Origin: Paraburkholderia silviterrae
GTDB lineage: Bacteria > Pseudomonadota > Gammaproteobacteria > Burkholderiales > Burkholderiaceae
Assembly (NCBI RefSeq): GCF_004353915.1
Contig: NZ_SMRP01000017.1
Coordinates: forward strand, 1 to 64,000
DNA: 64,000 nt
Reading direction: 5' to 3'
Both the position numbers and the translations under genes were made by a program. Below are positions 17,267 through 26,868 of the stretch, one piece after another; the stretch's first letter is position 1; each line of letters begins with the position of its first letter. The notes below the pieces were generated by a model. It had not been told where the DNA came from. It did no database searches and saw only the letters and a list, made by a program, of their open reading frames with translations.

Positions 17267-18859
17267 ATGAAGATGAACTTTTGCCGCATCATGCGCCTGA
17301 TGACGCTGCGCTTTCGCGACCGGCAAGCGATCGTCAATGTGGAGCGCGGCCGCAGTTACAGCTACCACGAATACCACCTGTTGACCAACCGCATCGCCGA
17401 TGCGCTGCGCAACGCGCTCGGGGTCGGCAAAGGCGACAAGTTCCTGCTCATTCTGGAAAACGACAACCTGAGCCTGATGATGCTGCCGACTGTCCTCAAG
17501 CAGGAAGGCACGGTGGTCATGACCAACCTGCGCGACGCGCCGCAAGAGCATGCGCGTCAGATCGAACTGGTCAAGCCGAAGGTCGTGTTCATTGAAACGC
17601 GCCTGCTCGATGGCTACTACGCCATGTTGCGCGCGGCTGGCTGCGAGATCGTCGTCATGGACGATCCGACGCCGGAACAGGCCACGCGCCCTGGCGTGCG
17701 CGCGTTCTGGAGCCTGGTCGACACGGCCTCAGAGCTCGACGCCAACGTCGAGCTGGACGACGACGAGCACATCTTCATGTTGCGCTTCACCGGCGGCACG
17801 ACGGGCCAAGGCAAATGCGCGATGTACTCGATCGACAATCTGATGGCTTGCCGCGACGGCGGCTTCAGCAACCCGGATTTCGGCTTCAACTGCCGCACAC
17901 GCATGTTGCATGTGGCGCCGCTCTCGCATGGCACGATGGTCGGCTTCGTACCGACCTTCTATGCCGGCGGCGCCAACCTGACGCTCAATCAGCTCGATCT
18001 CGAGCAATGGCGGGAAACGGCCGAACAGCAGCGCGTTACGCATTCGTTCCTGGTGCCGACGGTGCTGTACCGTCTGCTCGAATTGCAGCACGCCAAGCCA
18101 CGCGATCTCTCTTCGCTGAACACCCTGATCTACGGCGCCGCACCGATGAGTCCCGCCAGGCTCGAAGAGCTGATCGCGTGCTTCGGACCCATCTTCGCGC
18201 AGGTCTACGCCGCCACCGAAGTCCCCATGTTCGTGTCGACGCTCGACAAGGCCGAGCACGAGACCGGACACAAGACGGATGGCGGTATCGCACGTCTATC
18301 TTCGGCCGGCCGGCCAACGCCGGGCGTCGAAGTTTATGTGACCAATGAGCATGGCAACCCGCTGCCAACCGGCCAACGCGGCGAAATCCACATCCGCAGC
18401 CGAGCCGTCATCAAGGGGTATTACAACAATTCGGAAATGACGGCCGCCGAGTTTGCCGACGGGGCGTGGAAGTCAGGCGACCTCGGTTACATCGACGAGG
18501 ATGGCTACCTGTACATCGTCGACCGTTTGAAAGACATGATCATCAGCGGCGGCTTCAACGTCTATGCGATCGAAGTTGAAGCGGCGCTGGCCTCGCATCC
18601 GGCCGTCATGATGTCCGCTGTGGTCGGCGTTCCCCATTCCGAGTGGGGCGAGGCCGTGCATGCGGAGGTGCTGCTGCGTCCCGGCGCCTCGGTCGAGGCA
18701 GCCGAACTCATCGCGCACGCCAAGGAAAAGCTTGGTAGCTACAAGGCGCCGAAGTCGTTGGTGTTCGTCGAGCAGTTGCCGACCTCGGTGGTCGGCAAAG
18801 TCCTGCGGCGCGCGGTCAAGGAGAAGTACTGGCAAAGCATGCAGCGCAAGGTCAGCTAG
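17267..18859 (+). CDS. Acyl-CoA synthetase (AMP-dependent ligase)
   Basis: 530 residues. It activates a carboxylic acid with ATP and CoA. The A3 phosphate motif is FTGGTTGQGKCAM; other ANL motifs are YGAAPMSP, VYAATEVP, KSGDLGYIDEDGYLYIVDRLKD, the hinge IISGGFNVYAIEVE and the C-terminal catalytic lysine region TSVVGKVLRRAVKEKYW. AGGAGA precedes the ATG. It is the last gene of the five-gene set and provides the entry step. The set (ligase, dehydrogenase, hydratase, hydroxyacyl dehydrogenase, thiolase) is a complete beta-oxidation spiral for an unidentified, perhaps cyclic or branched, acid. Confidence 0.92.
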   Translation: MKMNFCRIMRLMTLRFRDRQAIVNVERGRSYSYHEYHLLTNRIADALRNALGVGKGDKFLLILENDNLSLMMLPTVLKQEGTVVMTNLRDAPQEHARQIELVKPKVVFIETRLLDGYYAMLRAAGCEIVVMDDPTPEQATRPGVRAFWSLVDTASELDANVELDDDEHIFMLRFTGGTTGQGKCAMYSIDNLMACRDGGFSNPDFGFNCRTRMLHVAPLSHGTMVGFVPTFYAGGANLTLNQLDLEQWRETAEQQRVTHSFLVPTVLYRLLELQHAKPRDLSSLNTLIYGAAPMSPARLEELIACFGPIFAQVYAATEVPMFVSTLDKAEHETGHKTDGGIARLSSAGRPTPGVEVYVTNEHGNPLPTGQRGEIHIRSRAVIKGYYNNSEMTAAEFADGAWKSGDLGYIDEDGYLYIVDRLKDMIISGGFNVYAIEVEAALASHPAVMMSAVVGVPHSEWGEAVHAEVLLRPGASVEAAELIAHAKEKLGSYKAPKSLVFVEQLPTSVVGKVLRRAVKEKYWQSMQRKVS

Positions 18860-18993
18860 ACAGTTCCATTTTGCAAGTCCGGCGTGATTGGACCGCTGCC
18901 GGCTTTGAATGCCCGATATTGCGCGGCACGTTTGCCTTGATTGGCATCCACCCCACCTTCCGATTCCGTCCTTCATAACAACCGGAGTATTCG

Positions 18994-19377
18994 ATGAAAA
19001 GTATTCAGGCACGCGCGGTGGCAATTGCCACGTTGATTCTGGCCGCGTCCAGCAACGCATGGTCGCAGCCGGGCCAGACGGCCAGTGCACCTGCCGGTGC
19101 GCCGGCTGCACCCGCTGCACAGAGCGCAGCGGCTCCCTTCAACGCAAGAAAAGCCGATCGCGCGCTGCGCCGGCAGGTGTATGCCGCTATCGGCCAGCAC
19201 ACGAGGATCAGCGCCGGCAATATCAGCGTCGTCGCTAGAGGCGGCGCGGTGACGCTGAACGGCACAGTCACGGACGCTTCGCAGGTCAATGAGGTTGCTG
19301 AGATCGCGAAGCGTGTTCCGGGGGTGACCTCCGTGACCAACAAGCTGATCGTGCAAAAACCGTTTGGCGGTGCGTAA
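18994..19377 (+). CDS. BON-domain periplasmic protein
   Basis: 127 residues. A signal peptide ends near NAWS-Q (about residue 24), followed by an Ala/Pro-rich spacer and a single BON domain from about residue 50 (DRALRRQVYAAIGQHTRISAG, VVARGGAVTLNGTV, RVPGVTSVTNKLIV). BON domains are thought to attach to phospholipid membranes or outer-membrane assemblies. It lies 200 bases upstream of a porin gene on the same strand, and a second BON gene in this window (48628-48993) is also beside a porin. Confidence 0.88.
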   Translation: MKSIQARAVAIATLILAASSNAWSQPGQTASAPAGAPAAPAAQSAAAPFNARKADRALRRQVYAAIGQHTRISAGNISVVARGGAVTLNGTVTDASQVNEVAEIAKRVPGVTSVTNKLIVQKPFGGA

Positions 19378-19579
19378 CAAGCTCGCATATCGGGGGAATC
19401 AAGCGCGCGCGGATGACATTGCATGGATGGCCTTGCTTCCTGTAGCACACCGAACCAGTAGAGAAAAACAACTAGAGATCCTTCGACGAGCGCAGTTGGC
19501 GTTGAGTCGAAGCGTCTGATGTGTTCAGTACGTACGGCGGTCGCAACAGGCCGCTTTAAAGCAAAAAACCGGAGACGCA

Positions 19580-20704
19580 ATGAAATTGAAATGGATAGCC
19601 GCAGCCGCTTTAGCGGCAACAGGTAGTGCGGTACACGCACAGTCGTCAGTGACGCTATATGGTGTCATCGATGCCGGGTTGTTGTATCAAAGCACTTCGG
19701 CAGCCACGTTGAGCCCGACGGCGACGAACCTCGGCAAGGTCTTCCGCTACAAGGATGGCGGCATCTATGCGAGCTACTGGGGACTCAAGGGATCAGAGGA
19801 CATCGGCGGTGGGTATCACGTCAATTTCAGACTGCAAGGTGAGTTCGACAGTGGCACCGGCAAGTTCAACCTGGGCGATACGCCGGGCGTGGCCGCACAA
19901 TTCAACCAGATCGCTACGGTAGGTGTGTCGGGACCGTTCGGCACGCTGAACTTCGGTCGCCAGATCGTGCCGATTGCCTATGCAATGGCCGAGACCGACG
20001 TACAGGGGGCACACTATTTCGGCAGCATTCTGACTGCGTGGCTCGGCATGAACCAGGCGGCCGGCTGGCAGGGTATCAGCACCAACGGGCCAATCGGCGC
20101 GTTGTACGACAGCAATGCGATTGTCTACGAATCGCCCAAGTTCGCCGGCCTGTCCGCGGCACTCGAGTATGCACCCGGAGGTGTACCGGGCAGCTTCCAG
20201 GGAAACACGCGGGAGTCCGCCGTACTGAAATACTCGAACTATGGCCTTCGTTTTGCGGCTGGCTACTACATTGGCCACGATACGAATCCCGGACCGACGA
20301 CGGTGCCCACCGGACTTGCCAATAACCGCCTTTTCTACGTGGGCGCGCTATACACGTACCACGCACTCTCCGTTTCCGCATCGTATTCGAACGGCAGGAA
20401 TCCGGCGCAGTCTGAGCGGGTCAACATCGATCTGTACTCGGCCGGCCTCGGCTACCAGTTCTCACCTGCCTTCAAGATTACCAGTGGCGTGTACTACCTG
20501 AAGGACCGCAACAACTCGGCCAACAAGTCGACCGAAGTTGCAGCCGGCGCGGAGTACAGCCTGTCGAAAACTACGCTCGTGTACGGCCAGGTGGGGCACG
20601 TGAACAACCGGGGAACCATGACCCAGCCAATAACGTATGGCCAGCCCGTGGCGCCGGGCATGGCCACGACGGCGGTCATGCTGGGCATTCGTCACGCTTT
20701 CTAG
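19580..20704 (+). CDS. Outer-membrane porin, Gram-negative type
   Basis: A 374-residue trimeric general porin. The signal peptide MKLKWIAAAALAATGSAVHA is followed by the classical QSSVTLYGVIDAGLLY mature start. Family blocks include SYWGLKGSEDIGGGYHVNFRLQGEFD, GPFGTLNFGRQIVPIAY and the C-terminal strand ending TTAVMLGIRHAF with a terminal phenylalanine recognised by the BAM machinery. GGAGA precedes the ATG. It follows the catabolic operon and the BON gene and may admit the substrate. Confidence 0.95.
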   Translation: MKLKWIAAAALAATGSAVHAQSSVTLYGVIDAGLLYQSTSAATLSPTATNLGKVFRYKDGGIYASYWGLKGSEDIGGGYHVNFRLQGEFDSGTGKFNLGDTPGVAAQFNQIATVGVSGPFGTLNFGRQIVPIAYAMAETDVQGAHYFGSILTAWLGMNQAAGWQGISTNGPIGALYDSNAIVYESPKFAGLSAALEYAPGGVPGSFQGNTRESAVLKYSNYGLRFAAGYYIGHDTNPGPTTVPTGLANNRLFYVGALYTYHALSVSASYSNGRNPAQSERVNIDLYSAGLGYQFSPAFKITSGVYYLKDRNNSANKSTEVAAGAEYSLSKTTLVYGQVGHVNNRGTMTQPITYGQPVAPGMATTAVMLGIRHAF

Positions 20705-20758
20705 CGACTTCCTCATCGCCTTGCCAGTCTGGGTGCGCTTCTGGGTGCAACCTGTGCT

Positions 20759-20778
20759 ACCTCCGCTTTCGCGGAGGT
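20759..20778. terminator. Candidate bidirectional terminator between convergent genes
   Basis: ACCTCCGC-TTTC-GCGGAGGT is a perfect 8-bp stem with a tetraloop, located between the convergent porin and binding-protein genes. There is no strong T tract on either side. Confidence 0.45.
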
Positions 20779-20896
20779 GGCCTCGCATCCCAATGATCTC
20801 GACCCCGAAGACGCGTGCCGACGTCATTGCGAGCCGCGCTGCGCCACTTGCGCCGACAGCCCATCGGGTCCGACCGCAACCCGGAATCTCCCGCTA

Positions 20897-22027
20897 TCAA
20901 TGAACGGTTTTCAGTTGCGTCCACAACCTGTTTTCGAACCGGAGAATCTCGACAGGCTTTGGCTTCATCAACGTCATTTTCTTGAACACATCGTCCGGCG
21001 GATAGACCGACAAGTCGTGCGCAATCGCGGGTGTCACGAATTTGCGCGCCGGAACGTTTGCGGTCGGGTAATACACTTCGTTGGTGATTGCGGCGTTCAC
21101 CTTCGGGTCCTCGATGTAGTTGATCCACTGAAGCGCTGCCTCTGGATGCGGCGCGTCTTTCGGAATCGCCATCATGTCGAAGGCGACCAGGCCGCCCTCC
21201 TTGACGTTCGAAAATCTGATGTCATACGAACGTTTCGCTTCCAGACTGCGCCGATGCGCAATGCCAACGTCGCCGGCAAATCCGATCGAGACGCAAACGT
21301 CGCTGTTGGCGAGATCGTTGATATAGCCGGACGAATTGAACTCGGTCACGTAGGGCCGGACTTTCTTCAGCATTTCAAATGCGGCCTGATAATCGGCCGG
21401 ATTGGTGCTGTTCGGATCCTTGTGCATGTATTGCAGCGCCGCCGCAAAGACGTCGATCGATTCATCGAGGAAAGATACGCCGCAGCCTTTGAGCTTCGCG
21501 AGATTCGCGGGATCGAAAACCAGTGCCCAACTGTCGACGGGCGCGTTTGCACCGAGCGCCTTCTGCACTGCCTGCGCGTTGTAGCCGATACCGATTACCG
21601 CAAACGCCCACGGCACGCCATACAGATTGCCCGGATCGGCGCCCGCGACCATCTGCATCAGCGTCGGGCTCAGATTCTTCAGGTTCGGCAACTTCGCCTT
21701 GTCGAGCTTCTGATACACGCCGGCCTGGATCTGCGCGCCCATGTAGTTCGACGTGGGCACGACGATATCGTAGCCGGAGTTGCCGGCCAGCAATTTGGCC
21801 TGCAATGTATCGTTGCTGTCGTAGTTGTCGTATCGAACGTGAATGCCGGTCTGCTTCTCGAAGTTCGGGACCGTGTCTTTTGCGATGTAGTCCGACCAGT
21901 TGTACACATTCAATTCGGCATCCGCCGCGCGAGCCAGCGGCGCGGTCAATGCAGCCACGGCAGCCGTCACCAGAAGGCTCGCGAAGACTGCTCGCCTGAA
22001 TCGCGGTCCAGAGTGGGAAACGCTCAT
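20897..22027 (-). CDS. Polyamine-type ABC transporter substrate-binding protein
   Basis: A 376-residue periplasmic protein of the PotF/SpuD family. The signal peptide (RRAVFASLLVTAAVAALTAPLARA) precedes ELNVYNWSDYIAKDTVPNFEKQTGI, the standard mature start with the Trp-Ser-Asp-Tyr polyamine contacts. SGYDIVVPTSNYM and GVPWAFAVIGIGYNA are further family marks. No permease or ATPase gene is adjacent, so it must share a transporter encoded elsewhere or act as a scavenging or sensing protein. It lies 68 nt after the FAD oxidase gene and is probably co-transcribed with it. Putrescine or a related amine is the likely ligand. Confidence 0.9.
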   Translation of the reverse strand: MSVSHSGPRFRRAVFASLLVTAAVAALTAPLARAADAELNVYNWSDYIAKDTVPNFEKQTGIHVRYDNYDSNDTLQAKLLAGNSGYDIVVPTSNYMGAQIQAGVYQKLDKAKLPNLKNLSPTLMQMVAGADPGNLYGVPWAFAVIGIGYNAQAVQKALGANAPVDSWALVFDPANLAKLKGCGVSFLDESIDVFAAALQYMHKDPNSTNPADYQAAFEMLKKVRPYVTEFNSSGYINDLANSDVCVSIGFAGDVGIAHRRSLEAKRSYDIRFSNVKEGGLVAFDMMAIPKDAPHPEAALQWINYIEDPKVNAAITNEVYYPTANVPARKFVTPAIAHDLSVYPPDDVFKKMTLMKPKPVEILRFENRLWTQLKTVH

Positions 22028-22095
22028 CGTGCTTTCCTTTTTTTGGGGCAAGTTACGGGGTAGAGAAAGGGGCTCGTCCGCGGCAACCGTTGTTC

Positions 22096-23400
22096 TCACG
22101 ATTCGGTTTCAGCGCGATGCGCTTCGTACTGCAAACGGATTGCCGCGCCGACATCGAAGAACGGACTCGGGGGTACCCAGCCAGGCCTCGCGTGGTCGAG
22201 GACAGCCGTCAGCAACGCCGACTGGCCTCCCGACGCCATCTCCGCCAGCAGTCGTCCCCACAGGGTGCCGCGCGCCACACCGGAACCATTGCATCCGGCA
22301 GCGGCATAGACGCCATGTTCGAGCTTCGCGAACCGCGGCTCCCCGGATCGCGTCGCGCTCAGGTGGCCGGTCCAGGTGAATTGCAGGTGTTCGCTGGTAA
22401 CCCACGGGAACCGGCGCTGCAATCCCCGCAGATGACGGTCCCTCCGAGTCTCGAGCGAGCGGCCCGCGAGATCTCGATGGCGATACTCCACCGTGTTGCG
22501 AATCATGAGCCGCTGGTCGGGCGTCAAACGCACCGTGGCGCCGGCGACCCGGGTCGACAGGACGCCCCACGCGGCCGCGGTGCCCAGCCGGGCTTGCTCG
22601 TCTTCGTTCAGCGGCCGCGTGAGCGACGCACTGAGCTCGAGCGGGAACACCGCGCGGTCTCTCACCCCGACTCTTTGCAGAAAGGCACCGACACAAATGA
22701 TGACCTGCCCGGCTTCGATGTCTGCGTCGTGCGAACGCGCGCGAATCTTGCCGCCATGCATCCGCTCAAGGCCCACGATCTCCGTGTTCTCGTAGAGCCG
22801 GACATTGCCGGGCAACGCGTCCCGCAACCCTTTGGCGTACCTGGCCGGCTGCAGCAGGCCGTTACCGCCGCCGCACCATATTCCGGCCCGGTAGAAAGAC
22901 GTCCCCAATCGCTGCGACAACGCCGGGCCTTCCAGTAGTTCGGCACTCGCCCCGGCTTCCCGCAGGGTTCGCACCTGGGCGTCCGCCTGTCCGAGTTTCT
23001 CCGGGTCATGGACGGCAAAAAAGTAGCCGTCTCGGCTCAGATCGCACTCGATGCCGAGAGCCGTCACGCGCCGGCTCACCTCGTCGCTCGCGGCTTTGCC
23101 GATCGCCGTCACGCGATGGTATTGATCATTGAGTGGCTGACCGCCCAGTTCCTCGGGTTCGGGCCGTTCGTACGCGACGACGAAGCCGGAGTTGCGCGCC
23201 GATGCGCCCTGAGCCGCGCGCTGCCGGTCGACGATGACGATGCGCGCTTGCGGGTGCAGTTCGGCGAGCGTATGCGCCGCAGCCAATCCCGTGAAGCCGC
23301 CGCCGATCACGAGCCAATCGGCCTGCTGAGTTCCTTTCAGGGCCGCACTGGCCGGCGAGCTGCCTGCCTGCGCAATCCAGCCGCAAATATTTTCGATCAA
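22096..23400 (-). CDS. FAD-dependent amine/amino-acid oxidase (DAO family, PuuB-like)
   Basis: 434 residues. ADWLVIGGGFTGLAAAHTLAE is the FAD-binding GxGxxG fold, GASARNSGFVV is the signature following the second FAD contact, and GVYAAAGCNGSGVARGT is the C-terminal FAD loop. It resembles gamma-glutamylputrescine oxidase and related enzymes that oxidise amines to aldehydes with H2O2 production. The TTG at 23400 was chosen because AGGAGA lies six bases upstream; the longer frame has no such site. Co-transcription with the polyamine-type binding protein supports an amine substrate. Confidence 0.85.
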   Translation of the reverse strand: MIENICGWIAQAGSSPASAALKGTQQADWLVIGGGFTGLAAAHTLAELHPQARIVIVDRQRAAQGASARNSGFVVAYERPEPEELGGQPLNDQYHRVTAIGKAASDEVSRRVTALGIECDLSRDGYFFAVHDPEKLGQADAQVRTLREAGASAELLEGPALSQRLGTSFYRAGIWCGGGNGLLQPARYAKGLRDALPGNVRLYENTEIVGLERMHGGKIRARSHDADIEAGQVIICVGAFLQRVGVRDRAVFPLELSASLTRPLNEDEQARLGTAAAWGVLSTRVAGATVRLTPDQRLMIRNTVEYRHRDLAGRSLETRRDRHLRGLQRRFPWVTSEHLQFTWTGHLSATRSGEPRFAKLEHGVYAAAGCNGSGVARGTLWGRLLAEMASGGQSALLTAVLDHARPGWVPPSPFFDVGAAIRLQYEAHRAETES

Positions 23401-23554
23401 AGCACGTCTCCTACCTCGCGGCGCGGCGATGCAATTGTCAGAAGCATGAATAATTGGCATTCTTGCGTGAAGATGCCTTGTGGTTTGTGCCAATATATTG
23501 GGAGCTGGGCGCGTTATCCAGCGTTATAAATTCATTCGAGCATTCAAAAAACGC

Positions 23555-24463
23555 ATGGATAAGTTCTATCGCCCACCCTCCCTCCAGGCCCTTCAGGCAC
23601 TCGCGCTGGTCGCGGAGTCGGCCAGCTTTACCGAAGTGGCGGAAAAGCTGCATCTGACCCAGAGCGCGGTAAGCAGGAAGATCCAGCAACTGGAAAGCCA
23701 TTACGGCGCGCCACTGCTCGTTCGCAACAGCCGCAGCATGCAGTTGACCGAGCACGGCAAGGCCGTGCTCGACGTTGCGCGCAAGGTGCTCGGCGAGTTG
23801 CGGATGCTCAACGAGCACCTCACGCGGCGGGACAGGCCCTTCCGCATTCGCATATTCGTATCGGTGGCGGTCCGCTGGCTATTGCCGCGCATGGTCGACT
23901 TCTATGCGCAATGCCCTGATCTGTCGCTGTCGGTAGAGACGGTTGCGACCGAGATGGTCGATCCATCGGGCGAGTGCGATGCCTATATCCTTTACCTTCC
24001 AGAAATGCGCAGCGACCCTTCGTTCCTCACACTCTTCGAGGAGTTTCTCGTGCCGGTTTGCGCGCCTTCCCTGGTCGGCGGCAAGGCGCCTCCGGCCACG
24101 CTGGACGAGTTGGACCAACACACCCTGATTCACGGTTCGACCGGCCACCACGAATGGAAGCGCTGGCTTCAGGCTCGGGAGAAAGCCGACGACGCCGATT
24201 ACCGGCACATGACCTTCAACCTGGACGAACTGGCAATGGATGCGGCCAGCCGCGGATTGGGTGTCGCCATGACGGATCTGACTTTGGCGCAGGAAGCGAT
24301 TGCGGACGGCAAGCTGATCGTTCCGTTCGGCACACCGTTAAAGACCACCGGCGTCTATGTGCTTTGGTTGCAGACCGCCGGAGCACTGCATCCGGCACGC
24401 CAGCGCATCCTCCAATGGTTTGCTCAACAGGCAGCGGGAGATGCGCGTGACGCGGCCGCTTAA
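23555..24463 (+). CDS. LysR-family transcriptional regulator
   Basis: 302 residues, GcvA-like. The winged HTH is at PPSLQALQALALVAESASFT through QSAVSRKIQQLESHYG; the ligand-binding domain continues to WLQTAGALHPARQRILQWF. The ATG at 23555 matches the usual start close to the HTH. It is transcribed divergently from the oxidase/binding-protein pair with about 150 bases between start codons. It is the likely regulator of amine uptake and oxidation. Confidence 0.9.
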   Translation: MDKFYRPPSLQALQALALVAESASFTEVAEKLHLTQSAVSRKIQQLESHYGAPLLVRNSRSMQLTEHGKAVLDVARKVLGELRMLNEHLTRRDRPFRIRIFVSVAVRWLLPRMVDFYAQCPDLSLSVETVATEMVDPSGECDAYILYLPEMRSDPSFLTLFEEFLVPVCAPSLVGGKAPPATLDELDQHTLIHGSTGHHEWKRWLQAREKADDADYRHMTFNLDELAMDAASRGLGVAMTDLTLAQEAIADGKLIVPFGTPLKTTGVYVLWLQTAGALHPARQRILQWFAQQAAGDARDAAA

Positions 24464-24809
24464 GTGTGCGACTGGGTGCAACACTTTGTGTATGTGCGAT
24501 AGGACACCAAACTACATCGACGGACGAGCGAACATTGTGAGGGGCTTGACCTGTGCTCCATCGCGCCGCCGGTCCTGGGCGTTCGCGTGTTATCGCGGCA
24601 CGGAGGTTTCCTTATGAAGACGCCCGTCGCGACGGTATTCCTGACGATGTTTGCGAGGCAGCGTTGCCATGCCGCGATTTTGCCCGGATGAGCTCGGTGC
24701 GATCCAGATGGTCGAAGCAGTGCAAGAAATGATGCTCGATTTTTTTCTTCGACCAGAAAGCGATACGCGCTAATCGCTGCCCAGGCGTCGGCTTTCCTCT
24801 CGCCATGAG
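24464..24809. other. Intergenic region, no gene supported
   Basis: About 345 bases between two convergent LysR genes. Two overlapping minus-strand frames span it, but they are rich in Arg/Ser/Cys, lack ribosome sites and resemble shadows. No repeat was seen. Confidence 0.4.
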
Positions 24810-25742
24810 TCATCGTGGTCCAGGCCTTGAAGCGCTGCTTTTCACGTTACATTCGGCCCACTCGCGAACTGCAGCCGCGAAGAGTTGCAGTGCAGCCGGG
24901 GGATGACGATTCGCGGGGTAATAGAGGCAAAGCCCGGGAAACGATGGACTCCAGTCCGCGAGCAAGTGGACGAGTCGCCCCGACGCCACGTGCTCGGCCG
25001 CAAGATAATCCGGCACCCACGCAACTCCGATCCCGTTGAGCGCGGCTTCAATCATCAAATTGACGTTGCCAAGCGTCATCGGGCCCTCCACGTCGATGCT
25101 TGCACTCTTTCCGCGACGTTCTAGATCCCATCGATACAGCGCGCCGCTCTCGAAGCGAAACCGGATGCATCGGTGCTGCACAAGGTCATGCGGCGCCTGC
25201 GGTGCGGGATGCTGGCGCAGATAGTCGGGCGATGCCACGGCCATGAAGCGCATATCGCCTCCGAAGCGCACCGCGATCATGTCGCGTGGGACGTCCTGCA
25301 ATACGCGGATGCCCGCATCGAACCCATCGGCGACGATATCGACCAGGCGTGTGTCGACGACGATCTCGACATGAATGTCCGGGTATCGCGTCAGGAAGCT
25401 GGGCAAGACATTGCGCACGAGCAGCTTTGCCGCCGATTCCGATGCGCTGATGCGAATCACCCCCGATGGACGATCGCGTGACGAGGCCGCTTCGCTGACT
25501 GCGTCCTGCAAGTCGGCGATGGCGGGGCCGACACGCAGCAGCAGGCGCTCTCCCGCTTCCGTGAGCGCGACCGAGCGGGTCGTCCGGTTGAAGAGCCGTA
25601 CCCCGAGGCGCGCTTCGAATGCGCGCATGGTATGACTGAGCGCCGATGGAGACACATCCAGATTGCGCGCGGCTGCACTGAAGCTGCGCTGGTGGGCAAT
25701 CTCCACGAATACCGTCAATTCCGACAGGCCAGCTTTCTTCAT
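24810..25742 (-). CDS. LysR-family transcriptional regulator
   Basis: 310 residues, of the DsdA/CrgA-like group with a short N-terminus. The HTH spans LTVFVEIAHQRSFSAAARNL through SPSALSHTMRAFEARLGVRLFNRTTRS. The effector domain starts with GVIRISASESAAKLLVRNVLP. It is divergent from two aldo-keto reductase genes (about 110 bases between starts), which it probably controls in response to a carbonyl compound. Confidence 0.92.
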   Translation of the reverse strand: MKKAGLSELTVFVEIAHQRSFSAAARNLDVSPSALSHTMRAFEARLGVRLFNRTTRSVALTEAGERLLLRVGPAIADLQDAVSEAASSRDRPSGVIRISASESAAKLLVRNVLPSFLTRYPDIHVEIVVDTRLVDIVADGFDAGIRVLQDVPRDMIAVRFGGDMRFMAVASPDYLRQHPAPQAPHDLVQHRCIRFRFESGALYRWDLERRGKSASIDVEGPMTLGNVNLMIEAALNGIGVAWVPDYLAAEHVASGRLVHLLADWSPSFPGLCLYYPANRHPPAALQLFAAAVREWAECNVKSSASRPGPR

Positions 25743-25853
25743 AATTGAGGAATGTTCATAAGCCTATGCAATTGTAGACCGATTGTTGAGCCTCTCGCAC
25801 TGGACTAAGCTTGATTCTCCCTATGCCACAGGCAATCAGACGGAGATAGAGCA

Positions 25854-26837
25854 ATGCAAAAGCGCAAGCTGGGTAACAGTGGACTCGAGGTTTCAGCCAT
25901 CGGCCTGGGTTGCATGGGCCTGAGCTTCGGGTACGGCCCCGCAGTGCAGAGAGCCGACGGCATCGCCCTCATCCGGTCGGCGTTCGAAGCGGGCGTCACG
26001 TTCTTCGACACGGCCGAGTGCTACGGTCCGTTCGTCAACGAGGAACTGGTGGGCGAGGCGGTCGCCCCGTTTCGCGATCAAATCGTGATCGCGACGAAGT
26101 TCGGGTTTCAGGACGGCGATTCGAAGCAGCCCGTCGACAGCCGTCCCGAACGCATCCGGGCGGTCGCCGAAGCGTCCTTGAAGCGACTCAAAACCGATCG
26201 TATCGATCTGTTCTATCAACATCGCGTCGACCCGAACGTTCCCATCGAAGAAGTTGCGGGAACCGTGAAAGACCTCATCCGCGAAGGCAAGGTCAAACAC
26301 TTCGGTTTGTCGGAGGCCGGCGCGCAGACGATTCGTCGTGCGCATGCGGTACAGCCGGTCGCTGCGCTGCAAAGCGAATACTCGTTGTGGTGGCGCGAGC
26401 CGGAACAGTCAGTTCTCCCAACACTCGAAGCGCTCGGCATCGGCTTCGTTCCGTTCAGTCCATTGGGAAAGGGCTTCCTGACCGGCGCCATCAACGCATA
26501 CACCGCGTTCGCCTCGAACGATTTTCGTAACGTCGTGCCCCGCTTTTCCGAAGAGAATCGCAAGGCGAATGCGGCGCTCGTGGACTTGCTCGGAAAGATC
26601 GCGGATGCAAAAGGCGTAACGCGCGCGCAGATCGCACTCGCGTGGCTGCTCGCGCAAAAGCCGTGGATCGTGCCGATACCTGGCACCACGAAGCTTCACC
26701 GGTTGAAAGAGAACGTGGGGGCAGCCGCCGTGGCGCTGTCCGCGGACGATATGACGGCTGTCGAATCCGCCTTGCGCGATATCCGGATAGTCGGAGAGCG
26801 CTATCCGGCCCACATGCAGCAACGCATTGACCGCTAA
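25854..26837 (+). CDS. Aldo-keto reductase
   Basis: A 327-residue NADPH-dependent (alpha/beta)8 reductase. Family marks are LGNSGLEVSAIGLGCMGLSF, the catalytic Asp and Tyr in FFDTAECYGPFVNEELVGEA, the Lys in IATKFGF, and the C-terminal IPIPGTTKLHRLKEN cofactor loop (given as IVPIPGTTK in sequence). It reduces aldehydes and ketones to alcohols. GGAGA precedes the ATG. A second reductase of a different AKR subgroup begins 31 nt downstream, so the two are an operon under the divergent LysR regulator. Confidence 0.93.
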   Translation: MQKRKLGNSGLEVSAIGLGCMGLSFGYGPAVQRADGIALIRSAFEAGVTFFDTAECYGPFVNEELVGEAVAPFRDQIVIATKFGFQDGDSKQPVDSRPERIRAVAEASLKRLKTDRIDLFYQHRVDPNVPIEEVAGTVKDLIREGKVKHFGLSEAGAQTIRRAHAVQPVAALQSEYSLWWREPEQSVLPTLEALGIGFVPFSPLGKGFLTGAINAYTAFASNDFRNVVPRFSEENRKANAALVDLLGKIADAKGVTRAQIALAWLLAQKPWIVPIPGTTKLHRLKENVGAAAVALSADDMTAVESALRDIRIVGERYPAHMQQRIDR

Positions 26838-26868
26838 CACCTGGCAATACACCAGACAGGAAACAGAT

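Noticed and set aside
24460..24813. Open frame of 117 codons on the minus strand between two LysR genes
   Set aside because: Arg/Ser/Cys-rich composition, no ribosome site, overlap with the LysR ends and no family feature; it behaves like a shadow.
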